NCBI GenBank assembly: GCA_905250075.1
Contig: CAJNOP010000914.1
Coordinates: forward strand, 1 to 64,000
Direction of reading: 5' to 3'
Length of the DNA stretch: 64,000 nucleotides
Source: Rotaria sp. Silwood1
Taxonomy: Eukaryota; Rotifera; Eurotatoria; Philodinida; Philodinidae
The position numbers were made by a program, and so were the translations under genes. Below the pieces are notes generated by a model. It was not told the origin of the DNA, searched no databases, and saw only the letters and a list, made by a program, of their open reading frames with translations. Every line of letters begins with the position of its first letter. The first letter of the stretch is position 1. Of the stretch, positions 25,376 through 37,970 are shown in pieces.

Positions 25376-28300
25376 ATGACAATTGACTTTAGGTGAGACA
25401 TAGTCTTAATATTCGATAGACAAAATATAGGAATTAATCAATCAATAAGTATTCAAGCGCGAAAAAAATACAAAATAGTTTTTTGTTTTACAATTGAGGA
25501 TTTGTTTATATAAATATGAACTTTATCACCGTGATGAACATTTATATCATATGATATTCTAACTATTAATAACAACATATGAAAATGATTTAGAATTTAA
25601 ATATAAATGAATTTAGCTTAATATTTTATCTAAACTCTTTTTTTTTCCCGGAAGGCGAATATCTATTTTTAGAATGTAATATAATCAGTACATATTCTTG
25701 AAGAGCAAATCAAATTGATTATCGGAGAAACAGCGGACTTACGCTGAATAATATTCCACGTTCTCTAATATTTTATTCAGTTCAAATGAAGTTTATATTT
25801 ATAAAATTAAGAACATATATGAATAAAAAAACAACAACAAAGATCTTATAATAAAACTGCCTTGATAAGTGTTCAAGTATCACTATAATTATTTAAATAA
25901 AAAAATTCATTTTTCTATTTGTTCTTAGAAACAAAGCAAATTATAATTATTAAAAAGAAATTATTTTCTCGTAGGAACTTTTCATACATTCATATTGTGT
26001 TAATGAGATGCACTACATAATACTTATACGAATGTGTAAAAAAAAAAAAACGTTAGATTTCTTATTTAACTTCAAATAGTGTTTGTTAATATTATTCATC
26101 AAAAAACAAAATGAGCACATGTAACCTTTTATCTAGTGTGTGAATCGAGGGAACGACACTCCTATCGAAGATCATGTTGGTTTTTGAGATGTTTTAAATC
26201 ATTGCTTCGGTAAAAAGATTGCCTATTCTTTTGATGGTAGTACAGTAAGAGTGCTGAGAAAATAATCACATATATAGGGTATTGGTCTCATTGCATAAAT
26301 TGTTGGTTTTCTTAGCTGATTATTAGTTAAAAGTAACTAAACAAGCTTTATAGTTATATACGAAAAAAAAAGCGATTCTGAAGAAGAATTCGTATCATTT
26401 TAGAATGGTTTTGAATTTCTCATTTGGTTATAAGAGAAATTTTTACTTTTTTATTCTCGTACTCAATCATGCGACTGACGAATTATTTTATCAGGAAAGA
26501 CAACAAAACAAAATAACATTTTTTTTTTAGCAGCCGGCAGTTCATAAAGTTTTGTATCATCAGCCATCAGTGATCCACGCATGGGGAAGGCTCAACTTTG
26601 AAAATGAAGACAGCTGAGTCTACTATTAGAAAGAGAAGAATTGATTGTATTTAAAATGGAAATATATCTACTTCTGACATCGATTTTGCATGTTGGATGT
26701 TATTTACATCTGTTTTCTAGAAATACTGTACTATGAAATTTTATTAGTGTCCGAATATAGCAGCAGTATTTTTAGACCATTAAATGTCTTCTACTGTTTG
26801 AGTTTATGCATATCCATGTATTTGTAATTCACATGCATTTTGAACAAAATGAAAGATTTAATTCTCCAAAACTTTAAGTTTTACTTTTCTCGACAAGGAT
26901 TTAGTCGTATATAAGACCACAAATGTGTCTATTCCTAAACTTGTAAAATTCATGCATCATTCGATCTAGAATATAAAGTTGAATTGTTTGATAGTAGTTT
27001 TCAATTGATTGAATAATGTCTCTTGATCATATCAAATAGAATATTCAATTCTGCATCGATTCTCGAAAAGATAAAACATATTGACAAAAAATTATTCGTA
27101 TATTTTATTTGGCACTTCATTAACAGTTAATGGATGTGTTAGCTGAAAGTTTGATTATATTAATAGACTTGCAATTTGATAGATATCGATCGAGATCAGC
27201 TGCAAAATCTTATATTTTCTCAATTTTTCTAATCTCAATCTATTAAATACAGAGCAAAATGGCACAAAAGTATGTCTTAAAAGTAGTGTGCTAAGGTTAA
27301 CATGTTGAGTCCTTATTAATTCAAACATTATCGAGTCGATTTGCAGCTACTGACTCAACATTAAATTCTATATCGAATGATATACTGAAAAATACATTAA
27401 TCAATGTTTATTATCAAATTTTAATATTAACTTCTTTTTAAGTTTATTCATTTCCGATATTTTGAAGAAGTTTTGCTTTAATTGTTAAACTTATGTTAAC
27501 TACTTTTTTTTTTTTCTTCAATGACAACAAATGAACCGACTTGAAATCAACTAACCGTGAATATGAAACATTCTTTTTTTTTTTGTCTAATGATTTATAT
27601 AATTGAGAAAATGATGTAATATATCATATTCAATTGAATCAATATAAATGTTATTATAATAGTAACATATGACAAATATCTAAATTATCATTTGAATACA
27701 ATTGTAAATCTTATTCATAAAAAAAAAAAAAAATATTTTTAAAAAATAATTAACTAATTATCTTCTACTTATTTATAAAACAAAATTAATTTTAAATGAA
27801 TAATAATCTCTAATCTCATTTGTCAACGTTCAATTATATTTAGTGATAATAATTACTTGTAAATATTCATATTTGTTATTTTTCTTTTATTGTTCTTTAG
27901 CCTATTGTTAATTGCCTATAATATATTTATATACACATTGTGATACGATTCATTGAACTGATCACTATATGATTATAGAGTATATAATAAGAACGGAAGA
28001 AAACAAAAAATAAAAAGAGCCAAAACGATTTGTTAGTCACACTTATACTAACCATGAAATCAAGTTATGTGTCCAATGGGTCTTATCTTCTATACATCAT
28101 ATGTATAGTTCATTGATATCTTAATAGGACTCAATTGTCGAAAAGAGGGCTGGCACTTCGCGCTCAATGTCAATGGAATGCTATCTTTAGCGAGTGTATG
28201 TGTGTGTGTCGAGGGACCTCATCATCACCTCTCACTCATATGGAGAAAAAAATGCTAAAGAAATCAGATCAACGATAAGACAAGAGAAAATGTTTTGTAC

Positions 28301-29264
28301 AGTTCATGAATGAGCAGGTGTATGTAGTTCTTCTTCTGAAGAATCCAGTTGTGCAATTTAGTCAATGCATCAGCTTGATGCGCTTCATTACAATCAAATA
28401 AAATATGAACTATGTTCGAGTATCTTTCTCTTTTTTTTTATCGTTCAATATTTATATAATTGAGACATCGTAAAGAAAGAAAGAATCCACCTGCTGTTAC
28501 TACTCATGATTAAATAGAATAAAAAAAGAAAGTTATTTCTTTTTTTTTTTGTTCTTTAACTTTGATTTCCGTCTACTAAACGATAAGAAAAGTAAGTACC
28601 CTAGAAGGAAAGAATGTTAAATAAATAGATTTGTGCCTTTTTTTTTTATTATTTTGTTCTGATTTTTATCAGCTTGATTGATATCATCAACTTAAAATTG
28701 TTTATAACCCATATGTCTTCTTATGTCGAGACACTTATTTTTCAAGAGATGATTATTGTCATAAAGTAAGATCGACAAGAGTTTAATTAGATCGATTTTT
28801 GATTAGAAGATTTGACCCTGTGTCGAACGTCATTCATGGTCAATGAACACAATCAGTTAGCCTTTCTCTTTCTTATCTTCTCGTAAATACCAAACAAGTG
28901 CTTATATATATATATTACAAAGAGTCTGGAATCTTTCTTACTAAATGATGAATAAGATTAATGAGAGCGGTCTCTTTACTCATATTGAGTTATCTTATTT
29001 CTTATTATGAATAAGATTCGACATTGATTTTTAAAAGCATAAGAGACAAGTAATAATGATCAATCAAATGGTTTTTTTTTTTTCTTGATCAATCAGTTTT
29101 GTTACTTGAATGAACATGTTGTTGTTGTCAAACTCTATTATCATTAACACACATTCGCTTATTCTCGTTTTTTTTCTTTGTCTGTTCTGTCCAAAATCTC
29201 TTCTTCCAATTGAATATCTTCACTTTCTCTTTCTCTTCATATATATATACATGTTGTATAGTCG

Positions 29265-29402
29265 ATGGCACAGCCAATTAAGGTGCATTTAGCCTCGAGG
29301 ATACCGCTACAGACCAGACACTGTTTGTGCTGTCCATCAAAACGTGTTAGATATATCATTATTATGATGTTGTATTGCCTTTTTATTAGATATATTTATT
29401 GA
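29265..29402 (+). CDS. Candidate 45-residue small protein or lone exon
   Basis: An ATG frame of 45 codons begins MAQPIKVHLASRIPL, has a CLCCP cysteine cluster and a basic SKRVR, and ends in a hydrophobic stretch (IIIMMLYCLF). It stands out because its first 80 bp are much more GC-rich than the several kilobases around it. It could be a membrane microprotein, an exon of an unseen gene, or part of a noncoding RNA. I recognise no family. Confidence 0.25.
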   Translation: MAQPIKVHLASRIPLQTRHCLCCPSKRVRYIIIMMLYCLFIRYIY

Positions 29403-30007
29403 AACTTGTGAGTAGATGGTTTTATTTTTTTTTTACCTTGACAAAATAGCTCGAATTAAGCGTAATGAATATACTATTCATTGTTGGTACTTGCTAAAAG
29501 GTCTTTTTTTCACCTGAATAAATGAAATACATATATATGTGTTATACAGTAGTCGAATTGTTTTATGCAAGTGTATATATATATATATCACGAGTGAACT
29601 TTTTCTAATTAATCGGATATGTGTAGACCGACAACAAGTGAAGAGAAAGAAAAGAGAAATAGGTGATATCACAAAACTGAAACCAGATGCGAGACAGACA
29701 GAAAAAAGAGAGAGAGAGAGAAAGGAAAGACAAGGGACATATCGAACACGTCATAAATTACGATTATGATTATGAGCTCATCATTACTCGACAGGATAGT
29801 TCGTCGATAGGTAGATGAATTCTTTGTTGATCTTAAAGTTTTCTGTGCTATACTCATTTTATGTTGTCATATGATTTCGTCACTTGCTTATCAATATATG
29901 ATAACATGATGCCCTTTTTGATTTTTTTTCCTTGTTATTTCCAATATTGACCTTTTTTTCTTTTTTTTTTTTAAGATATGATTTTTATAGAATAACATCA
30001 AAACAAA

Positions 30008-33000
30008 ATGTTACTACGAACAATTTTTCTTCTTTTGGTATTTATAACAATAATATCATCGGATACATTCTATGGAAATTGGAAAAATAAAATGAAAACA
30101 TTTAAAACAAAAACTAAAGATAAAATTACTGAACAAATACAAGAAAAATGTAAGTGTAAAATTGAATAAATCTTTAAAGTCAATAATCATCATCAACTAT
30201 AAAAATATGTTTCATATTGTATTGTATATATTCATTTTTCTTTTCTTTCATCTTGATCATTAATCTAAAAGTATAGTCTCTCAATATATATATATATTAA
30301 AAGAAAGAAAAACAAAGATAGTCGATCTTGAATTATGCACGCGACAAACACTCTATGTCCTCCGTCTCGCGACAATGCATTTTCAAAGTCAATTATCGTT
30401 CATTCAACGTTGAGATGATGGTCAAAATATTTTATGTCTAGTATATATATATATATACATTAGGAGGACCAATGTAATATTACATATATATAAAGACACT
30501 TGTCTGAACAATTACATATGAAAGAGAGATCATCAGACACGCTTTCGTACCTTGATAGAGTACTAAACAATTTTAATGGAGACTATTATCGTAATGTAAT
30601 ATAACAAATGAATATTTTTCTTCAAGTACTTTTTCATTTTTCATAACACGAAAAAAAAAGAAAAGATGATAGAATAAATATCCGATTATGTTTGTAATGT
30701 CTTGAAATTGGTGTTGAACCGTTTTTTTTTTAAATCAAATAAATTAGTTTTATATAATTATAAAATATTTCATAAGAGACAAAAAACTGATCATTAAATG
30801 TTAATACTAATTATATTAACAAAATAAAATTGTTCTAATTAATGGACAGTATTAATTTTCATGTTCATTATTATTTTAGCACAATGTCCAATTGCTTGGC
30901 AATATTTTGCTGCATCATGTTATTGGAAATTTCCTATAAAACGTTCATGGTCTGAAGCACGTAATGAATGTTCGAGATTTCGTGCTGATCTTGTTGTTAT
31001 TGATAGTGATAATGAATTTGATTATATAGCAAAAAATATAACTGATTTACGAGAAGATTTTTATGTTGGATTTCATTATTATAATGGTAGTTTTCTTTTT
31101 GTTGTTGATAAATTTTTTGGAAATTTTGTAAAATATATTAGATTCATGGTCATGGATCAATGGTCGAGCTCTATCAGATTATACATATTATACTGAAGAA
31201 GATCTATGTGAAGATCGTTTACCAATTGAACCACGTCATCGATCATGTGGAATTCTTGATCGTGCACGTCGTGGACGATTATGTATGAATGTTGATGTAT
31301 GTGATAGAAAATTAAATTTTATTTGTGAAAAAGGTTTGTTTTTTTTTTTAATTAATAATTTCCTTTGCTGTTTTTTGTGTAGTTGTTGATCGATGTAGTT
31401 CATTAAATGATATATGTGGTAAACATGGTCGATGTATAAATACTGATGATGGACAATTTCGTTGTGAATGTCATTTTCTTTTTGGTGGAAATCGATGTCG
31501 ATCGAGTAAAATAAAATTATAAAATTTTGAAAAAAAAAAATTTAATTTTTTTGTTTTGTTTTAGTTAGTCGTGAAGGTAGTCAAGTTATTATGGCAGCTA
31601 TATTTGTATTTACAGCATTTATTATACCAATTATTTTTCGATCTATATATAGAATATTGAAAAGAAAATTAAATCGATCATCAACAATCTATGGCAAACT
31701 TCATTCTTTAAATAACAGGTTTGAATAAAAAAAAAAATAATAAATATTTAAATATGTCTTGTCAATAGATTATATAATAAAATAATATTTTCTTTTAATT
31801 CTTATTCAACAAGGTTCTTTTATTTCTATTTAGTCTTTTTTTTTGTAAAGTGATGCAATAATATGAGTCGATGATTTGTAATTTTGGAACAGTATATGCA
31901 TATATATATACTAATAGAAAAGTCAGAAAATCAATCATTCTATTTGCTTATATTGATTCCGAGTTATGTAATAAAAAGCTTCTCTCGTAAAAAAAAAAGA
32001 AGAATTGATTGACTGTCGGTGATGAATTGAAAGTACACAAGATAACATTCTTAAGTTCAAGCAAAATTTTTGATCCTATTTATTTCGAGTTTACAAAAAA
32101 AAAATGAATAAAATTCTAAAATCAGAAAAATCTATGTCGAAAACAAAAAAGATGATTTGATTTTTTTCAAGCATTATTTTCCAATAATAAGATTATCTAG
32201 TAAATTGTTTATCGAATTGTGAATGCTTCTTTAGACATGCCTAAAATTTGAATCGCTCCGTTTTGATCATGAGTGTTATTATTTTCAATTAATTAATAAT
32301 ATGTAGTAGAAGTATGTCAAATATGAGAATTTCAAGAAATACTACTCAGTCAGACAATTACTTGAATATTCAATACTATTGAAATAGTTCTCGATCGGAA
32401 ACATTATTTTTTTTTAAATACAGTAAAACCTCCCTATATCGGGAGAGGTTTGGTCTTTTCAAATAGCGAAGTTTTTCGAAGAAGCGGGCGCGTTTTCTAA
32501 GGATTTGAAGGGTGCTAGTGAATAAGATAACTAGCTAGTGTTCATTGTTACTTCTCTCCTCATGCATTTTTGTTATTGACACACAAAAAAATCAACAATT
32601 GTTAGAATACAGGAAGGCTCTTTAGTTGATACTAATTGAGACTACTCAAAAATGTCCAGTATCGGCTGGTGTTCACTATAGGAAGGTTCAGGTCCAGCAA
32701 AAATCTCTCCGTCGGACCGCGGAGTGTCCAATACCCACGGAAAAATTATTCAAGAAAAAAACCGCGGTTTCATAAGCCGCGAAAGTCAGACCGTTTGTAC
32801 GGTGTTTGAAACCGGAGAAAACCGCGGTCCGAGCTGAGTTTTTGCAGGACTAACGGCGTTTTTTTCTCTTCTCACCGCGATATTACAAACCGCGGTTTCA
32901 ACCGGTTTTTAAAAGACACATAAATGGTCTGACTTTCGCGGTTTTTCAAAATGCGGAACGAAACCGCGGTTTTTTTCTGAAGAATTTTTCCGTGGGTATA

Positions 33001-36000
33001 GAGAGGTGTTCACTATGGGAGATTTTACTGTATATTCCTTTCATATCATTAATAATTATAATTATTTTATTCTAGTGAACATGGACTTCCTAAACATAAA
33101 ATTCATCATGAAAAAAAATTTGATAGTCTTATACAATTATTATATAATATACAATTTTCAAATATTTGTGATTCATCAACATTTATTCTACTATTTAGTA
33201 CATTATTATTAACAAGTTTTTGTTTATTAACAATACCATTTATACAATATCGTCTTTCATATTTAACTATATTAAATAATAGCAATATAACATTAACATA
33301 TAAATTAAATACAACATTTAATCGTTTATATTATTGTCATAAATTTGATAATTATGTATGGCAAAATTTTGTTTCATTACCATTAGCACTTATTATAACA
33401 ATAATATGTTCATGTTTAAAAAAACGTGATACATTTTGTTTAAAATTTTGTCATGGACGACCATCATTACCTATAGCATTTAATTTATTTGATAAACGAC
33501 AACGTCATGTTATTGCAGCTATATTTGGTATATCAGCAAATGAAGTATTAAAAATTCTTGAAGAAATTTTAATTCGTTTTAATACAAAATATGTTACGGA
33601 TGATGAAGGTATTATAATTGAATTATTAAAACGTATTGGTATTGTATTACTTATTGGTATGAGATATTTTCCATTATTAGTCAGGTAATTTGGTTTTTAT
33701 TTTATTTTATTTTCAATATCTTTGTTTTTTTAAAAATAGTGTTAATATTGCACATCCAATATCTTATACACTTGGATTATTATATACATTTATTGATGGT
33801 ACATATACATTAATATATACAAGTTATTGTTCACATTTTATATTATTTCGTTTTGATCGAACATTATTATTCCAAACATCATCAAATAATATGATACAAT
33901 CAGATTTAATTTATGTTTTATTAAGAAATTTACCACATTTTACATTAATTTCATTTGTATTTATTAAATTTTTTTATTTATTAATACAACAATTAAAATT
34001 TTGTTATTGTCAACAATCAACAATAATAACAAAAAATAAACAAAATAATAAAATTCATCATCAAATATCATTTGTTTCATCAATACTTTCAATAGATTTA
34101 ATTATACCTGATTATCAAACAAAACCAGAATTTTATTATACACAAGGTAAAAAAAAACAAATTAATTTATGAAATAAGAAAAAACACAAATTCATAAACT
34201 TTTGATAAACTATTAACAAAGGTCCGTTCGTTGACAATGCTATATTTCGTGTCGAAGGTAGAGCTTGTAGGATCGATCAATGAATCTTTAACCTTTATGA
34301 AATTTCCTCCAATTACCTAATTATGATCAGATCGACTTAAAATATTTAAATTTGAAATTTCATTGTCATTGCTATTAATCGAAAGGCGCAAAAAATGAGC
34401 CATAAATAGCAATACGATAAGAAGTTGAAAAATTTCCGCTTCAGTTCATTCAAATCGACTGATTCCTTCTTAATTAATGATAGAAGTTTACTTAGAGTTT
34501 TGTTTTTCTTTAAATAAATAATGAAAATAAATATGATTATTAAGTACTATTGTTGATCCTAATAAAGAAATTATATTTATTGCGTTAAGTAAGAAAAATA
34601 CATGTTTGTCAGTTATCATTTGAAATAATAATAGTAATAAATTCAAAGTAAACTTTTATGAATGATATTATATTGATATACCTTAAATCAATTTTCAAGA
34701 TTAGTTCTTTTAAAATTCAACAATTACTGTACATAAACTTCAACATTTACACTAACTAATTCTGTCAACTAACTGTATATACAATTTAGAGAGATATTTT
34801 TCATAAATTTCGAAGTTTATCGAAATCGTCGTCAAAAGTTTTAAACTCGCAGAATTCTAATAACAACTTTCGAGCGCTACATGTATGTTTTCTTTAGTGA
34901 GATCTACGATAGGATTATTTATTTATATTATTCGTATGAAAAAAAAAAGGTTTGAATAAACTTCTATGACTTAGTGGCGTAACCAGGATTTTCCAGTATC
35001 CTGGATCTTCGCTTGAGAGCATGGGCCTCAAATGAAAACCTTTGAATATTGATATTTGACTCAAATGATGAGTTTCTATAAAAAATATTCTTGAATCGGA
35101 GTTTGCAAAAAAAATTAGCATTTTCCTGAGCTCCACATCAGAAAATATTTCGCGGTTTTAATGATATCTCGGTTTCAAGAATGCCATCGAAATTCATCCG
35201 TTCAGAAGTTATGGCGTTTTGAATTCTTCGGAAAACTTTTTTGAAACGTTCCGAACTTTAAACACGCCATAGCTTCTGAACGGATGAATTTCATTTAACG
35301 AAATTTGAAATCTGTCGATGAATTTCGGTGGCATTCTTGAAAACGAGATATAACCTATTTGCATGAACCAAAGTGGAGATCATTCAATTTTTTTTATCGG
35401 AATCTCTGCGCAGAATAGAAGGTCATTGTATTCTACTATTCACTACGTTACTACTGATATTAATATTTCTATTTTTATTCTTTCGAAATAAAACTTAATT
35501 AGCAAAAAACGTTTTTACAAATCTTATTTATTTATTTATTCTTATAATAGGTTTATTAAAAAGTAAACATTCATCAGATATGTATTATAATAATATATTA
35601 ACTCGTTCATTTTCAAAAATTTATCGTTATCATCGTTATTTTACATTTTCAATTCAAATATTATGTACATATACAGTTATATTAATTGTTATTTATAATT
35701 TAACATGTTTATTAACATTTTATGGTATATATTCAATAAAAAATCAACTTGATCGTATACATTATATTATACTTCATCAATTCAATTGGGATATTCAATG
35801 GGGTACAACATTTATAAATGATTTATTTTTTTGTTCAATTATATCAATTATTATTTATTGTACACAAATATTTAATGGTTTAAATAAAATTCAACAACAT
35901 TTAATATCAGCATATGCTGGAAAATATATTGATATACCACCACGACATAATTTTTCAAATAATGAATTAATATCAAAATGTTTACATTTTTCTGGTTATT

Positions 36001-37970
36001 TATGTGGTTATACAGCATGGGGTTTTATAATATTTTATAAAATATTATTTCTTATTTGTTTTTTATTTCGTTTATGGATACGTTATGATTCAAAATGGTT
36101 TCAACATATATTAGCATTATGTTTACCAATAATATTAATTTATTTATTAAAACATATATTAATGTCATTATTATCTGAATTTGTTTTTTTACAAAATTTT
36201 GGTCGTACACCATCATTAAATAATCGACGAATTTTTTTTATATTTAATTATTTTAATTTTTTTTTCGATTGTTTTCTTGGTATATTATCATGTGTTATAC
36301 GTGTATTAAAATCAGTTTTAGCATCACTTTTATTTATGGGTAGATTAGATTATTCATTTATGGGAAGAAATTTAGAAAGATTAGATCAAGGTTATGCAAC
36401 ATATGTAACATTTATTCATATGGAAATTATTCATGGACATCCAATTTTGGGTATGAAAAATTTTTTATTTAGTTTTTTTTATTTGTTTTGTAAGAAAATT
36501 TTAAGATGATTCATTAAAATTAACTGAAGATATGACAGTTCTCATTAATTCTCATCGAAAGATTATTCAAAGATAATTTCATAAATCAGAACTGTTTGAC
36601 ATAGAAGTTACTGAACCCGACTCGAGTCGGACACTGATGTTGAAATATTCTCGTCTAGAGGTGTAAGCCGAGGGATCAAACGGCGACGGCTGTTTTAAGG
36701 GTCTAATTTTTTTCCATGGCGGCGGCGGCTTTGGCAACCAAAAAAAGACGTTTTCGCTTCTAAAATGCGAGAAAATGACCGATCGCATATGTATCGATGT
36801 CAATGGCGGCGGCGCATCATACTATTATCAAAAATTTTCGCTCGTGGCAGCGGCGCAACGGCTGAACTAACTTATTCAACAAGCGAAACAATAGACTAAT
36901 AGTGCTTGAAGTCTACTGTTTTCTCCTTGGACTCATTATTTAGTAACAGAGCTCGACTAGTTCAGTTCTAGGTATTGACCTATAAGAAAGCTTTTTCCCT
37001 TATTCGTTTGATTAGATAAATTTTATTTTTTTTCATTTCATCTCAACACATTCTCATAGAATCAATATATTGAAAAAAATTTGATTACATCGGATACTAG
37101 CTGGAATAAGTCTGATCAAGTTCTTCTTATAGAAAACATTTCGACAAATTGATGTTTTCTATTTTAGAATATATAGTGATTATTTTTTGATGTCATTATA
37201 TGTCCGGATCATAGAGAAGTTAGATCCGATTATTAAAAATATGCAATATCAAGATTTTCATAGGTTTTGATTTTAGTCTTTAATCTAGAAAGCATTATTT
37301 CGAACATTAATAATAAGATTTTTGTTTTTTTTTAGTAACTTTTTGTGATATAATTTGGCATGATATTGAACGTAAACGTCATATAAGTCAACATTCAAAA
37401 AGCAATAAATTAATTTATGATAGTATAATGAATACAAAAGTTCATTTAGCTCGATTTAAATGGCATCTTTTTTATACATTAATTCGTAATGAATATTTAA
37501 AATTTTTACGTAAACATGCATTATTAATAGCAACAAATAGTAAAGGTATTATTTCTTCAACAACAGCTGCAGCTGTTGTTTTAACAACAAATTCATTAAA
37601 TGAAAAATCTTTTAATAATGAACAACATTCATCAATTTTATTATATGATCGTCCAATAATGAGACAACCACCAATACCACCTAAACGATCTGGTTATCGA
37701 TATAATTTTGATTATGAACAAACAAGTGATCTTCGTTTTATCTATCAACAATTAAAATCTTTAACACATAATGTTTCTCAATTGAAAAATAATAATAATA
37801 ATCAACAAGAAGAAGAACAAGATATTGAAATAGAAGAACAACATCATGAACAAATTTATTTACCACCAAATCAAATAATAACAAAAAAACAATCACAAGT
37901 AACATGTACATTTTCTGATGAATATACAAGTTCAAAATTTCATAACATGCCAACGATACAGAGACGATAA
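30008..37970 (+). CDS. C-type lectin / EGF / STRA6-type retinol transporter fusion
   Basis: Nine exons: 30008-30149, 30880-31086, 31142-31333, 31383-31505, 31565-31718, 33076-33684, 33740-34146, 35551-36450 and 37336-37970; 3369 nt in frame, 1122 residues. A signal peptide is followed by a C-type lectin domain (about 49-180; CPIAWQYFAASCYWK, WSEARNECSRFRADLVVI, WSWINGRALSDY, a CGILDR strand, FICEK), an EGF domain (181-221), a membrane helix (about 229-250), a basic linker and a second helix. Then comes STRA6: CHGRPSLP, MRYFPLL, FVFLQNFGRTPSLNNRRIFF, LFMGRLDYSFMGRNLERLDQ, GYATYVTFIHMEIIHGHPIL and ARFKWHLFYTLIRNEYLKFL all align with vertebrate STRA6. The tail is Gln/Glu-rich. STRA6 imports retinol from carrier protein. 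Exons 5 and 6 join in phase 2; exon 6 has no early in-frame ATG, which argues for one transcript. Read-through of exon 5 would stop within four codons. Confidence 0.85.
32421..33030. mobile_element. Pogo/Tigger-like nonautonomous DNA transposon in the STRA6-fusion intron 5
   Basis: The left end reads CAGTAAAACCTCCCTATA and the right end, reversed, CAGTAAAATCTCCCATAGTG, with TA immediately outside both (32419-32420 and 33031-33032). CAGT-starting inverted repeats with TA duplication fit the pogo branch of Tc1/mariner. No transposase frame remains. Another element is nested inside. Confidence 0.8.
32734..32996. mobile_element. Nested MITE with CCCACGG terminal inverted repeats
   Basis: Ends are CCCACGGAAAAATTATTC and, reversed, CCCACGGAAAAATTCTTC, flanked by TA on both sides. 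The arms continue through AAAAACCGCGGTTT and a CCGCGAAAGTCAGACC segment, so most of the 263 bp can fold on itself. It is far richer in CG than its surroundings and lies wholly inside the pogo-like element, hence inserted later. Confidence 0.82.
35164..35352. repeat. Imperfect palindrome in STRA6-fusion intron 7
   Basis: The left arm (about 35164-35240) with CATCCGTTCAGAAGTTATGG and the right arm (about 35245-35352) with CCATAGCTTCTGAACGGATG are reverse complements. The outer pair TCTCGGTTTCAAGAATGCCA / GGCATTCTTGAAAACGAGA also matches. The right arm has an extra 30 bp. This is probably a small foldback repeat. Confidence 0.75.
36655..36870 (+). repeat. GC-rich dispersed repeat, copy 1 (STRA6-fusion intron 8)
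   Basis: Contains GGCGGCGGCGGCTTTGGCAA, GCGGCGGCGCATC and a GTGTAAGCCGAGGGATC start. Copy 2 near 38185-38432 carries the same segments in reverse order and orientation. The GTGTAAGCC end resembles hAT-type termini. This is strongly GC-rich in an AT-rich intron. Confidence 0.6.

Larger units (their letters stand above)
24585..30007. other. Long intergenic region, little recognisable
   Basis: No multi-exon or domain-bearing gene was found on either strand in these 5.4 kb. It holds a GT microsatellite (about 24944-24970), a dispersed-repeat copy (25190-25375) and one small candidate frame (29265-29402). The end, 29980-29990, has a TTTTATAG acceptor-like string 17 bp before the next gene. Confidence 0.5.

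Noticed and set aside
31719..33075. Boundary between separate lectin and STRA6 genes
   Set aside because: Exon 6 has no early in-frame start codon and begins in the phase that exon 5 leaves, so one gene is simpler; kept as the main test of the fusion.
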